From Amphritea sp. 1_MG-2023 (lineage in GTDB: Bacteria; Pseudomonadota; Gammaproteobacteria; Pseudomonadales; Balneatricaceae): a stretch of DNA of 64,000 bases. The DNA lies in contig NZ_JAUOQE010000001.1 of assembly GCF_030547545.1 (NCBI RefSeq), positions 267,154-331,153 of the forward strand. The letters are read 5' to 3'. The notes beneath the pieces were generated by a model, which was given only the letters and a program-made list of their open reading frames with translations, was not told the origin of the DNA and ran no database searches. This document shows, in pieces, positions 56,490 through 64,000 of the stretch. How positions within the stretch are numbered: position 1 is the first letter of the stretch; each line of letters starts with the position of its first letter. Made by a program: the position numbers and the translations under genes.

Positions 56490-56807
56490 ATGAGTATTGC
56501 AACAGAGATTGAGCAGCGTTTGCAGCAAGGTTTAGCGTTACAGCATCTGGTGATTGACAATGAAAGTCATATGCACAGTGGTCCGGCGACCGATAGCCAT
56601 TTTAAGTTAGCGGTGGTGACCGATGACTTTGTCGGTAAGCGTGCGGTGGCGCGCCATCAGATGATATATAGCTTGCTATCAGAACTGATGAATAATCCAA
56701 TTCATGGCTTGGCGCTACACCTTTATAGCGTCACCGAGTGGCAGGAAAAAAATGGACTAATACCGCAGTCACCAAACTGTCAGGGAGGCTCTAAGCATGA
56801 TCAGTGA
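56490..56807 (+). CDS. bolA: BolA family protein
   Basis: 105 residues, the usual length. Blocks are IDNESHMHSGPATDSHFKLAVVTDDF and RHQMIYSLLSELM then HLYSVTEWQE. The conserved His in RHQ and the Glu in NES fit BolA. BolA proteins pair with monothiol glutaredoxins and iron-sulfur cluster carriers and affect cell shape and stress response. The C-terminal tail is longer and polar. Confidence 0.88.
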   Translation: MSIATEIEQRLQQGLALQHLVIDNESHMHSGPATDSHFKLAVVTDDFVGKRAVARHQMIYSLLSELMNNPIHGLALHLYSVTEWQEKNGLIPQSPNCQGGSKHDQ

Positions 56808-56885
56808 TGGTGTGCGCGCGATGCACGTTAACATCCTCAATGGCACGCCATCAGTGTGCTGACGCAGAGAGATAAAGCGTCGACG

Positions 56886-58670
56886 ATGAGTCAGCCGACT
56901 TATAATTGGAGCTATATTCTCAGAATCGCGCTGGAATATCGACCGTTATTGATTAAGGCTAATATCATCGCGTTGCTGGCAACCTGTGCGAGCGTGCCAT
57001 TGCCTCTCTTGATGCCGATGTTGGTCGATGAGGTGTTGCTCGATCAGCCCGGCCCGCTGATTGCGCTATGTCAGCGCCTTTTCCCTGAGCACTGGGTCGG
57101 TCCGGTGTTTTATATCGGCGCGGTATTGGTGCTGACGATTCTGCTTCGCGGAGCAGCGCTAGCGTTTAATGTTTGGCAAGGTCGACAATTTTCGATTATT
57201 TCAAAGGAGGTTATCTTCCGTATTCGAGCGGGATTGCTACAGCAACTTAAGCGGATCTCCATGGCTGAATATGAGTCATTAGGCAGTGGCTCGGTGAGCG
57301 CGCATTTTATTACCGATCTGGATACCGTTGATCGCTTTGTCGGCGCATCCGTGAGTCGCCTGTTGATTGCCCTGTTAACCATTATCGGCACGGCAATTGT
57401 ACTTATTTGGATGAACTGGCAGTTGGCGCTGTTTATCCTGTTGTTAAATCCGTTAGTGGTCTGGTTAACGATGTTGATCGGTAAGCGGGTAAAAGAGCTT
57501 AAGAAACTTGAAAATCGTGCCTATGAGCAGTTTCAGGGTGGTTTAACCGAAGTGCTGGAGGCCATCTATCAGATTCGTGCCGCCAATCGGGAGAGTCACT
57601 ATCTACAGCGCCTAATCGGAGATGCTCGTTCACTCAGAGATCATTCGACGCGCTTTGAATGGCGCAGTGAGGCGGCTAATCGTTTCAGCTTTATGGTGTT
57701 TTTGGTCGGCTTCGATCTATTTCGAGCGCTATCGATGGGGATGGTGGTCTTTTCTGACTTGAGTATTGGTCAGATGATGGCGGTGTTTGGCTATCTCTGG
57801 TTTATGATGGGCCCGGTGCAGGAAGTGCTGGGTATTCAGTATGCTTTTTATGGCGCGAAAGCGGCTTTGCAACGCATCAATCGGCTAACAATGCTGGATG
57901 AAGAGCCGAACTATCCGGCAGTGAAAGATCCCTTTGCTGCCGCAACATCGGTATCGATCACGCTGCAAAATATCCATTTTAGTTATATCCACGGTCAGGA
58001 AATTTTAAAAGGCCTGTCCCTTAAGATCCCTGCGGGTCAGAAGATTGCATTGGTGGGCGCGAGCGGGGGTGGTAAATCGACTCTGGTGCAGGTGTTGCTC
58101 GGGCTCTATCAAGCGGAGCAGGGACAGGTATTATTCAACGATGTGCCGGTTGAGCAGATTGGGCTCGATCGTGTCCGCGAAAATGTTGCCACCGTGTTGC
58201 AGCATCCCGCCCTGTTTAATGATTCTGTTCGGGGTAATTTGACACTCGGGCGAGACTTTAGCGATCGGCAGTTATGGCAAGCATTGGCGGTGGCTCAGTT
58301 GGAGCCTCTCATTCGTCTGATGGACGAAGGGTTAGATACCATGGTGGGACGTCAAGGCGTTAGATTATCGGGAGGTCAGCGGCAGCGTTTGGCGATTGCT
58401 CGTATGGTGTTAACGGATCCTAAGGTAGTGATTCTCGATGAGGCGACGTCGGCACTCGATGCCGAAACGGAATATAGCCTTCATCGTGCGCTGACGCACT
58501 TTCTGCAGGGACGCACGACAATTATTGTCGCGCATCGATTGAGTGCGATTAAGCAGGCTGATCATGTGTATGTGTTTGATGATGGTCAGGTAGCGGAGCA
58601 GGGCGATCATGATACGTTGTTGCAGCAGGATGGGCTGTACGCTCGTTTATATGGGCTGCATCAACACTGA
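56886..58670 (+). CDS. ABC exporter, MsbA-like half-transporter
   Basis: 594 residues from ATG 56886. An in-frame upstream start at 56856 would add ten residues; neither has a strong Shine-Dalgarno. Six transmembrane helices (first at about 28-50) with the type I exporter fold, then a nucleotide-binding domain: Walker A GASGGGKSTLVQ, signature RLSGGQRQRLAIARM, Walker B VVILDEATSALDAETE, H-loop VAHRLS. Substrate unknown; lipid or drug export is possible. Followed after 36 nt by a phospholipase D family gene. Confidence 0.9.
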   Translation: MSQPTYNWSYILRIALEYRPLLIKANIIALLATCASVPLPLLMPMLVDEVLLDQPGPLIALCQRLFPEHWVGPVFYIGAVLVLTILLRGAALAFNVWQGRQFSIISKEVIFRIRAGLLQQLKRISMAEYESLGSGSVSAHFITDLDTVDRFVGASVSRLLIALLTIIGTAIVLIWMNWQLALFILLLNPLVVWLTMLIGKRVKELKKLENRAYEQFQGGLTEVLEAIYQIRAANRESHYLQRLIGDARSLRDHSTRFEWRSEAANRFSFMVFLVGFDLFRALSMGMVVFSDLSIGQMMAVFGYLWFMMGPVQEVLGIQYAFYGAKAALQRINRLTMLDEEPNYPAVKDPFAAATSVSITLQNIHFSYIHGQEILKGLSLKIPAGQKIALVGASGGGKSTLVQVLLGLYQAEQGQVLFNDVPVEQIGLDRVRENVATVLQHPALFNDSVRGNLTLGRDFSDRQLWQALAVAQLEPLIRLMDEGLDTMVGRQGVRLSGGQRQRLAIARMVLTDPKVVILDEATSALDAETEYSLHRALTHFLQGRTTIIVAHRLSAIKQADHVYVFDDGQVAEQGDHDTLLQQDGLYARLYGLHQH

Positions 58671-58706
58671 CTGCCGGATTGGCGGGTGTAAAACGGGGGG
58701 GTAAGG

Positions 58707-59831
58707 ATGAGTCGCCGATATCGTTGGTCTGGTGGAAACCGTGTTGAGCTACTGATCGAAGGCAAACGTTTTTTTCCGCGCATGTTGCAGGCAATTAATG
58801 CTGCTCGGCAGACATTATTGTTGGAGTTTTATATGGTTAGCTCCGGTAAAGTGGCTAATCAGTTCATCGAGGCATTAATCGCTGCCGCACAACGGGGAGT
58901 TAAGGTTTGCTGGTTGATTGATGATATCGGCGGTCGCCGGTTTACTCAGCAGGATCGTGAAAGGCTGGCGCGGGTGGGTGTGCAGGTGCTGCGGTATAAT
59001 CCTATCAGTGTATTTAAGTTTGGCGGTAATCTGATTAGAGATCATCGTAAGTTGATGATTGTCGATCAGCGTGTCGGCTTTATCGGTGGGACGGGTATTA
59101 GTGATGAATACTTACGCATCAACCCTCTGGAGACCGAGCTCGCCTGGCATGATGTGATGTTGCAAGTAGAAGGGGCTGTCGTTGAGAATATGGTGCAGCT
59201 TTTTGCTCAGCAGTGGCATCGCAGTGAGGGTGTCATGCCACCGATCTCTTTGCCCGATAGGCGTCGAATAGGGGATGCGCTGGCGCGAGTCACGCAGGTC
59301 GAAGGATTAAAAATACAGCAGATCAAGCGTAGCTTTGTGCAGCATGTTAATCAGGCACAACAACGGGTATGGCTAGAAACCGCCTATTTTATGCCGGTTT
59401 TTTCAGTACGACGCAGTTTGCGACAGGCGGCCTTACGAGGTGTGGATGTGCGCTTGATTGTGGCGGGACCGAATACCGATCATCCTTGGATCTATCATGC
59501 ATCGAAGCGATATTATCGGCGTTTACTGCAAGCGGGTGTGAGAATCTATGAGTATCAGACCGCCTTTTTGCACGCTAAAATAGGCCTGTGTGATCAGTGG
59601 GTGTCGGTTGGCTCATGTAATTTAGATCACTGGAATCTACGCTGGAATCTCGAAGCGAACCTTGAGGTGGTAGAGCCTGGCTTAACCGCTGCTGTTGAAT
59701 TAATGCTCGTCACTGATATGCAGCATAGTCGTGAAATCTGTTATGATCAGTGGTCTAACCGTCCTTGGTATCAGAAGCTCAAGGAGGTGAGCTGGTCGTT
59801 ATTGTGTCAGTTATTGTTAAAGATACGTTAA
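58707..59831 (+). CDS. Phospholipase D-family protein, cardiolipin synthase ClsB-like
   Basis: 374 residues with two HKD motifs: RDHRKLMIVDQRVGFIGG and FLHAKIGLCDQWVSVGSCNLD, each with the catalytic His, Lys and Asp. The start NRVELLIEGKRFFPRMLQAIN is typical of ClsB-type cardiolipin synthases, which join phosphatidylglycerol units without the N-terminal membrane helices of ClsA. It lies just behind the lipid-type exporter, suggesting a shared envelope role. Confidence 0.88.
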   Translation: MSRRYRWSGGNRVELLIEGKRFFPRMLQAINAARQTLLLEFYMVSSGKVANQFIEALIAAAQRGVKVCWLIDDIGGRRFTQQDRERLARVGVQVLRYNPISVFKFGGNLIRDHRKLMIVDQRVGFIGGTGISDEYLRINPLETELAWHDVMLQVEGAVVENMVQLFAQQWHRSEGVMPPISLPDRRRIGDALARVTQVEGLKIQQIKRSFVQHVNQAQQRVWLETAYFMPVFSVRRSLRQAALRGVDVRLIVAGPNTDHPWIYHASKRYYRRLLQAGVRIYEYQTAFLHAKIGLCDQWVSVGSCNLDHWNLRWNLEANLEVVEPGLTAAVELMLVTDMQHSREICYDQWSNRPWYQKLKEVSWSLLCQLLLKIR

Positions 59832-59985
59832 GCTGTTTGCTGTTATCTTTTCATGTAGGGCTTAGGGCTTTCGGATTGCTTTCAGGTTAGACTGAAAGCA
59901 ACTGATCGTGCAGCGAGTGATGGCATCAGATCGTGTTTTTTGGCATCCCGCTTTAATATTTCAAAGTAAGTTTAGGGTTAATGAT

Positions 59986-60447
59986 ATGAACAAAATTACC
60001 GTTGTTGTATTTACAGCGTTCATGCTGATGCTGCAAGGCTGTGCATCCTCATTGAGTGGCGATACCTATACCCGATCTGAAGCGCGTAAGGTGCAGAATG
60101 TCGAATATGCGTGGGTTGATGCGGTGAAGCCAGTTGTGATTGAGGGGCGTACAGATAGCCCGTTGGGCGCTGGAGCCGGTGCTATCGTCGGTGGTATTGC
60201 TGGTAGTACGGTCGGCGGTGGTAAGGGCAGCACCATCGCTTCGGTTGTCGGCGCTATCGCCGGTGGTATCGTCGGTCAAAAAGTGGAAGAGAGTTCAACT
60301 CGTAAGCAGGGTCAAGAGTTAACCGTAACGCTTGAAAGTGGACGGACGATCTCTGTTGTTCAGGAAGTGGATAGCGAAGGATTCTTTCGGCCAGGTGAGC
60401 GAGTTCGAGTATTGCGTCAAGGATCAACGGTGCGTATCACTCGTTAA
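59986..60447 (+). CDS. Glycine-zipper outer-membrane lipoprotein (SlyB-like)
   Basis: 153 residues from ATG 59986. The N-terminal signal ends in the lipobox LQGC with Cys-18 or so. A glycine-zipper stretch spans about 62-103 (GAGAGAIVGGIAGSTVGGG and GAIAGGIVGQ), and the C-terminal beta part VTLESGRTISVVQE and GERVRVLRQGSTVRITR matches the SlyB/Pcp group. It is expected to be anchored in the outer membrane and induced by envelope stress in relatives. Followed by a perfect terminator. Confidence 0.87.
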   Translation: MNKITVVVFTAFMLMLQGCASSLSGDTYTRSEARKVQNVEYAWVDAVKPVVIEGRTDSPLGAGAGAIVGGIAGSTVGGGKGSTIASVVGAIAGGIVGQKVEESSTRKQGQELTVTLESGRTISVVQEVDSEGFFRPGERVRVLRQGSTVRITR

Positions 60448-60544
60448 CTCAATCGGTCGGCCGGATCCCTGTGTTGTATCTTGGGGTTGTCGCTTAGATC
60501 GGTATCATAGTGCTTAGATGTTTAAACCCATGAGTCTATCAAAT

Positions 60545-60576
60545 AAAAAGCCCGCTATAGCTATAGCGGGCTTTTT
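60545..60576. terminator. Perfect bidirectional terminator
   Basis: AAAAAGCCCGCTATAG followed by its exact complement CTATAGCGGGCTTTTT, with no spacer. It serves the lipoprotein gene and the convergent UPF0149 gene. Confidence 0.93.
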
Positions 60577-60597
60577 AGTTGGGCTCATGTCGTCGGC

Positions 60598-61191
60598 TTA
60601 TTTCTTATCGGCGGGCGCATGAAAGAGCAGATAAAGGTCGACCAGTAAATCTGGGATGGTGCGACACATTTCATCGCAAAGCGGTTGATCGGCGCGCATT
60701 TTGACGAACTCTTCATCATCAAATAATTCAGACGCGATCATGATTGGCAGCATTAGCTCGGCGACTTCCTCTTCTGCTTGATGATTAAACCACTCGTCTT
60801 CTTTAAGGAAGACACCTTCCATAAAGGCTTGTGCCCACGTAGTGAGAGCGCTTTGCTCTTCATCATCATCCGCTTCAAGGGTTAGATCGCAAGGAATCAG
60901 CATATCTTGATCGTTGTAAAGATCGCTGCCGATGCTGAAGTATAATCGGCGTAGCAGGCCTTCAATACGTGATTTTTCAGTTTCTGTGCGGTATTCAGGA
61001 ATACCGTCAAAGAGCTCTTGTAGCCACTGTTTCTCAGCAATTTTGACCGGACTGATGTTTAATGCGCAGAAGTAGCCATGCGTACCAATCAGATCCAAAG
61101 CGTCTTCAGATACAGCTTCTGAGAACAAAAAAGCTTCAAGCTCATCCAGTTCCTCATCGGTGAGTGGTGTATTTAGCATCGCATTTTGCAT
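60598..61191 (-). CDS. UPF0149 family protein (YgfB/YecA-like)
   Basis: 197 residues, acidic, all helical. PLTDEELDELEAFLFSE at the start and DLIGTHGYFCALNISP identify the UPF0149 family; FMEGVFLKEDEWF is a second block. The C-terminal SEC-C zinc motif of YecA is absent, so it is closer to YgfB-type or truncated forms. The role is unknown. It is divergent from recQ. Confidence 0.85.
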   Translation of the reverse strand: MQNAMLNTPLTDEELDELEAFLFSEAVSEDALDLIGTHGYFCALNISPVKIAEKQWLQELFDGIPEYRTETEKSRIEGLLRRLYFSIGSDLYNDQDMLIPCDLTLEADDDEEQSALTTWAQAFMEGVFLKEDEWFNHQAEEEVAELMLPIMIASELFDDEEFVKMRADQPLCDEMCRTIPDLLVDLYLLFHAPADKK

Positions 61192-61310
61192 AGGTGTCGG
61201 TCCGGCTAATAAAGTGTGAGCCGATTCTATCAGTGAAACAGCTCTTATCGTAGTGTTAATCGGTCGGAATCTAATAAATCTGGATGACAGTCTGCATTTG
61301 ATGCCGGATA

Positions 61311-63461
61311 ATGCCGCCCATGATAGAAAAGGCGCAACAACTCTTAAAACAGATCTTTGGTTATGATCAGTTCAGGCAGCCGCAGCATGACGTGATTGAA
61401 ACGTTACTCGCTGGCGGGGATGCATTGGTGGTGATGCCCACTGGCGGCGGCAAATCGCTCTGCTATCAGCTACCGGCACTGATTCGATCAGGCGTCGCTG
61501 TAGTTGTCTCCCCTTTAATCGCCTTGATGCAGGATCAGGTGCAAGCCCTATCGCAGTGGGGCATCAGTGCGGGTTATCTGAACTCCTCTATGGATTTCAG
61601 CATGGCGCAGGAAGTAGAACATCAATTGCGCAGTGGTACGTTGGATCTGCTCTATGTTGCGCCGGAGCGTTTGCTGCAACCGCGCACGCTGAAAATGCTT
61701 TCTGAATGTCAATTAGCGCTATTCGCGATCGATGAAGCGCACTGTGTATCACAGTGGGGGCATGATTTTCGGCCAGAATATTTACAGCTGAGCTATCTGC
61801 AAGAATGTTTTCCGGGTGTTCCGCGGATTGCGTTGACGGCGACCGCTGATGAGCGAACCCGTGAAGAGATTTGTCAGCGCCTAGGGCTGCAAAATGCGCG
61901 TAAGTTTATTCAAGGCTTTGATCGTCCCAATATCCGCTATCGTATCGGCCAGAAGCATCGGGCTAAAGAGCAACTGTTAAAGTTCCTTAAGGCCGAGCAT
62001 GTGAGTGATTCCGGTATTGTTTATTGTCTCTCGCGTAAAAAGGTTGAAGACACGGCTCAATGGCTGCAAGAACAGGGTTTTAACGCCCTGCCTTATCATG
62101 CGGGCTTGCATGCCGAGCTGCGCCGCCATAATCAACACCGCTTTCTGACCGAAGAGAATATTCTCATGGTCGCAACGGTGGCCTTCGGAATGGGGATTGA
62201 TAAGCCTAACGTGCGTTTTGTTGCTCATCTTGATCTGCCGAAAAGTGTGGAGGCGTATTATCAAGAGACTGGGCGAGCGGGACGTGATGGGCTGCCCGCC
62301 GATGCATGGATGGTGTATGGCTTGCAGGATGTTATTTTTCTGCGGCAGATGCTAGAAAGCTCGCAAGCGGATGAGCTACACAAAAGTATCGAGCGACAAA
62401 AGCTCGAAGCGATGCTGGGATTATGTGAAATCACCAGTTGTCGACGTCAAACACTGTTGACCTATTTTGGTGAGCCCTTACCGCAACCCTGTGGTAATTG
62501 TGATACCTGTCTCGAGCCGGTGCCCGTTTGGGATGCGACTGAGGCGGCACGCAAAGCATTATCGGCGGTATACCGTTGCGGTCAGCGTTTTGGCGTCAAT
62601 CATGTGATTGAGGTCTTACTGGGGAAAAGTAGTGATCGAGTCGTGGCGCTTAAGCATCATCAACTAAGCACGTTTGGTATCGGTAAAGAGCTCGATCGAA
62701 ATCAGTGGCGCTCGGTGTTTCGGCAGCTGGTGGCGCGGGGCTATTTGAGTGTTGCCGCGAACAGTCATGGGGTGCTCTATCTGACCGATAGTTGTCGGCC
62801 GTTGCTAAAAGGGCAGTTGCAGATTGAGATGCGGCAGGATAAGCGTAAGCAAGAGTCCTTTAGTAAGCGCAATGATCCGCAGCAGAAGCTGGATGTCGAG
62901 GATTATGGCTTGTGGAATGCGCTGAAAACGTTACGTATGACGTTATCGAAAGAGCAGGATGTACCGCCTTATGTGATTTTTCATGATGCAACCCTCATGG
63001 AAATGGTGATGTACCGTCCTTTAACGCATCAGCAAATGGGCCGATTAAACGGCATCGGTGAGCGCAAGCTTGAACTGTACGGCGATCAGTTTCTAACACT
63101 GATTGGTGAATATCAAACCGCACAGCAGCAACCTCAGAGTAAAGACCATCAGATGCAGCAATCTGTTGCGCTGTATCGTTCGGGTATGACGGTCGCTCAA
63201 GTGGCAAGGCAGCAACATCTATCTGAAAATGTGATTTACAATCATTTAGCGGATGGTATCGCTCAAGGGCAGTTGCTGCTAGCCGATGTGATCGATTTGA
63301 CGGCGGCTCAGCTAGAGCAAGTGCGAAATGTGATGTGCGAGTGCGCGACCGCCTTTGGCGTATCACTCAAACCGGTCCATGAGGCGCTTGATGGTCTGTA
63401 TACGTTAGGCGTATTACGTTGTATTCGTGCCGATATGGAGCGCCCTGAATCGCGTCATTAA
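61311..63461 (+). CDS. recQ: ATP-dependent DNA helicase RecQ with C-terminal HTH extension
   Basis: 716 residues. The start may be ATG 61311 or, three codons later, ATG 61320. Superfamily 2 motifs: Walker [21 protein letters not shown] box [20 protein letters not shown], motif [12 protein letters not shown]. The RQC zinc site has four Cys in CEITSCR and CGNCDTC. An HRDC domain is near 540-610. After it about 100 residues contain a helix-turn-helix-like repeat ([22 protein letters not shown]), which E. coli RecQ (about 610 residues) lacks. Its stop overlaps the next start (TAATG). Confidence 0.95.
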   Translation: MPPMIEKAQQLLKQIFGYDQFRQPQHDVIETLLAGGDALVVMPTGGGKSLCYQLPALIRSGVAVVVSPLIALMQDQVQALSQWGISAGYLNSSMDFSMAQEVEHQLRSGTLDLLYVAPERLLQPRTLKMLSECQLALFAIDEAHCVSQWGHDFRPEYLQLSYLQECFPGVPRIALTATADERTREEICQRLGLQNARKFIQGFDRPNIRYRIGQKHRAKEQLLKFLKAEHVSDSGIVYCLSRKKVEDTAQWLQEQGFNALPYHAGLHAELRRHNQHRFLTEENILMVATVAFGMGIDKPNVRFVAHLDLPKSVEAYYQETGRAGRDGLPADAWMVYGLQDVIFLRQMLESSQADELHKSIERQKLEAMLGLCEITSCRRQTLLTYFGEPLPQPCGNCDTCLEPVPVWDATEAARKALSAVYRCGQRFGVNHVIEVLLGKSSDRVVALKHHQLSTFGIGKELDRNQWRSVFRQLVARGYLSVAANSHGVLYLTDSCRPLLKGQLQIEMRQDKRKQESFSKRNDPQQKLDVEDYGLWNALKTLRMTLSKEQDVPPYVIFHDATLMEMVMYRPLTHQQMGRLNGIGERKLELYGDQFLTLIGEYQTAQQQPQSKDHQMQQSVALYRSGMTVAQVARQQHLSENVIYNHLADGIAQGQLLLADVIDLTAAQLEQVRNVMCECATAFGVSLKPVHEALDGLYTLGVLRCIRADMERPESRH

Positions 63462-63883
63462 TGATCACGGATCCCGCTTTGTGGGGGCTGTTTTTTAGCA
63501 GCTTTATCGCCTCAACCCTGATGCCGGGTGGTTCGGAGGTGTTATTGGGGTACCTTGCTGCACAGCCGGATGCTCAGCCTATGTTATTGCTGCTGATAGC
63601 GAGTGTCGGTAATAGCCTTGGCGGCATGGTGACTTATTGGCTGGGGGTATGGCTCAGTCGACGTTGGGCAGTGGCGCAGCCAAGGACGATCAATCAGCAA
63701 CGTGCGCTGAGCTTGTTGCGCCGCTTCGGTGCGGTTGCACTACTTTTCTCATGGCTGCCGTTTATCGGTGATCCTCTATGCCTCATCGCCGGTTGGCTAC
63801 GCTGTCGCTGGTGGCTTTCATTGGTGTTTATTATCAGTGGTAAAACGCTTCGCTATCTATTAATCGTATTGGCGATTCACTAA
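63461..63883 (+). CDS. yqaA: DedA-like membrane protein YqaA
   Basis: 140 residues, close to the 142 of E. coli YqaA. Helices: LWGLFFSSFIASTLMPGGSE, LLLIASVGNSLGGMVTYWLG, and FGAVALLFSWLPFIGDPLCLIAGWLR, the DedA-type core with the conserved Gly and Pro. Expected to be in the inner membrane, of uncertain function in envelope homeostasis. It overlaps recQ by one base. The TAA stop is part of the CTAA next to the IS5-type repeat, and the protein length looks normal. Confidence 0.9.
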   Translation: MITDPALWGLFFSSFIASTLMPGGSEVLLGYLAAQPDAQPMLLLLIASVGNSLGGMVTYWLGVWLSRRWAVAQPRTINQQRALSLLRRFGAVALLFSWLPFIGDPLCLIAGWLRCRWWLSLVFIISGKTLRYLLIVLAIH

Positions 63884-64000
63884 GGAAGGTGCGAATAAGT
63901 CCGTTATGTTCTCTGCGGATATGAGAATGGCCAGATACGCGAAAGCCAGTGCAGCGAAATGTCTGGACCTTTTCAAACTGGCTGACAAAGTAGATGACCA
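63884..64000. mobile_element. IS5-type insertion sequence end, cut by window edge
   Basis: GGAAGGTGCGAATAAG (63884-63899) is an IS5-type terminal inverted repeat preceded by CTAA (63880-63883), fitting the YTAR target. The rest continues past the window. An open frame from ATG 63906 (MFSADMRMARYAKASAAKC) runs to the edge; it may be the transposase N-terminus, or the element may run the other way. The other element end and the second CTAA would be needed to confirm. Confidence 0.65.

Overview
The window reads as a chromosomal segment of a marine-type gammaproteobacterium, most like the Oceanospirillales. This is inferred from gene content (urtABCDE-ureDABCEFGJ, TRAP transporters, glucosylglycerate genes, RNase R, BolA, DUF3422, UPF0149, YqaA) and from moderate GC with dense, overlapping operons. 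No rRNA, CRISPR array, prophage or plasmid origin is visible.

Layout. 1-4.0 kb is an accessory patch: a broken ricin-B-like secreted protein, a Cys-rich secreted protein, a possible pseudogene, a YdeI-like protein, a TM2 protein, a solitary IS5-type terminal repeat, a phage-associated conserved protein and a small membrane protein. 4.3-16.1 kb is a contiguous urea uptake and urease cluster, preceded by a long perfect palindrome and closed by a strong bidirectional hairpin. 16.1-23.4 kb is a catabolic locus: a LysR regulator, divergent from a TRAP transporter and a three-subunit flavin/iron-sulfur amine or opine dehydrogenase, followed by a RidA enamine/imine deaminase. 23.5-26.4 kb holds a second LysR gene, a CurA-type reductase and a DJ-1/PfpI protein. 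26.4-31.1 kb (minus) is a polyamine-type ABC importer. 31.8-35.7 kb is a three-gene compatible-solute operon (glucosyl-3-phosphoglycerate synthase, a phosphatase and a GH13 glucosylglycerate-type phosphorylase). It faces rnr, with a shared terminator between them.

39.1-44.7 kb is a c-di-GMP module. A 717-residue membrane-anchored protein fuses a TRAP DctP-type binding domain to a LivJ/UrtA-type binding domain. It overlaps a GGDEF-EAL protein, and a convergent GGDEF cyclase follows. 45.3-46.0 kb is a minus-strand tRNA operon (2 Asn, 4 Pro) with a near-consensus promoter. 46.3-53.8 kb carries ycaO and a three-gene MukBEF/MksBEF/Wadjet-like condensin operon with no recognisable JetD nuclease next to it. 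53.9-63.9 kb is housekeeping: DUF3422, BolA, an ABC exporter, a phospholipase D/cardiolipin-synthase protein, a glycine-zipper lipoprotein, a UPF0149 protein, recQ and yqaA. An IS5-type terminal repeat abuts the yqaA stop codon at the window edge.

How they work together: urea is imported by UrtABCDE and split by urease assembled by UreDEFG, with nickel probably supplied by UreJ and the His-tailed UreE. The TRAP/oxidase/RidA locus probably imports an amine or imino acid, oxidises it and clears the reactive imine. The solute operon makes and can also phosphorolyse glucosylglycerate. The most unusual parts are the double binding-protein sensor paired with GGDEF-EAL and the condensin operon lacking its nuclease. 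Promoter and operator calls are pattern-based and unverified.
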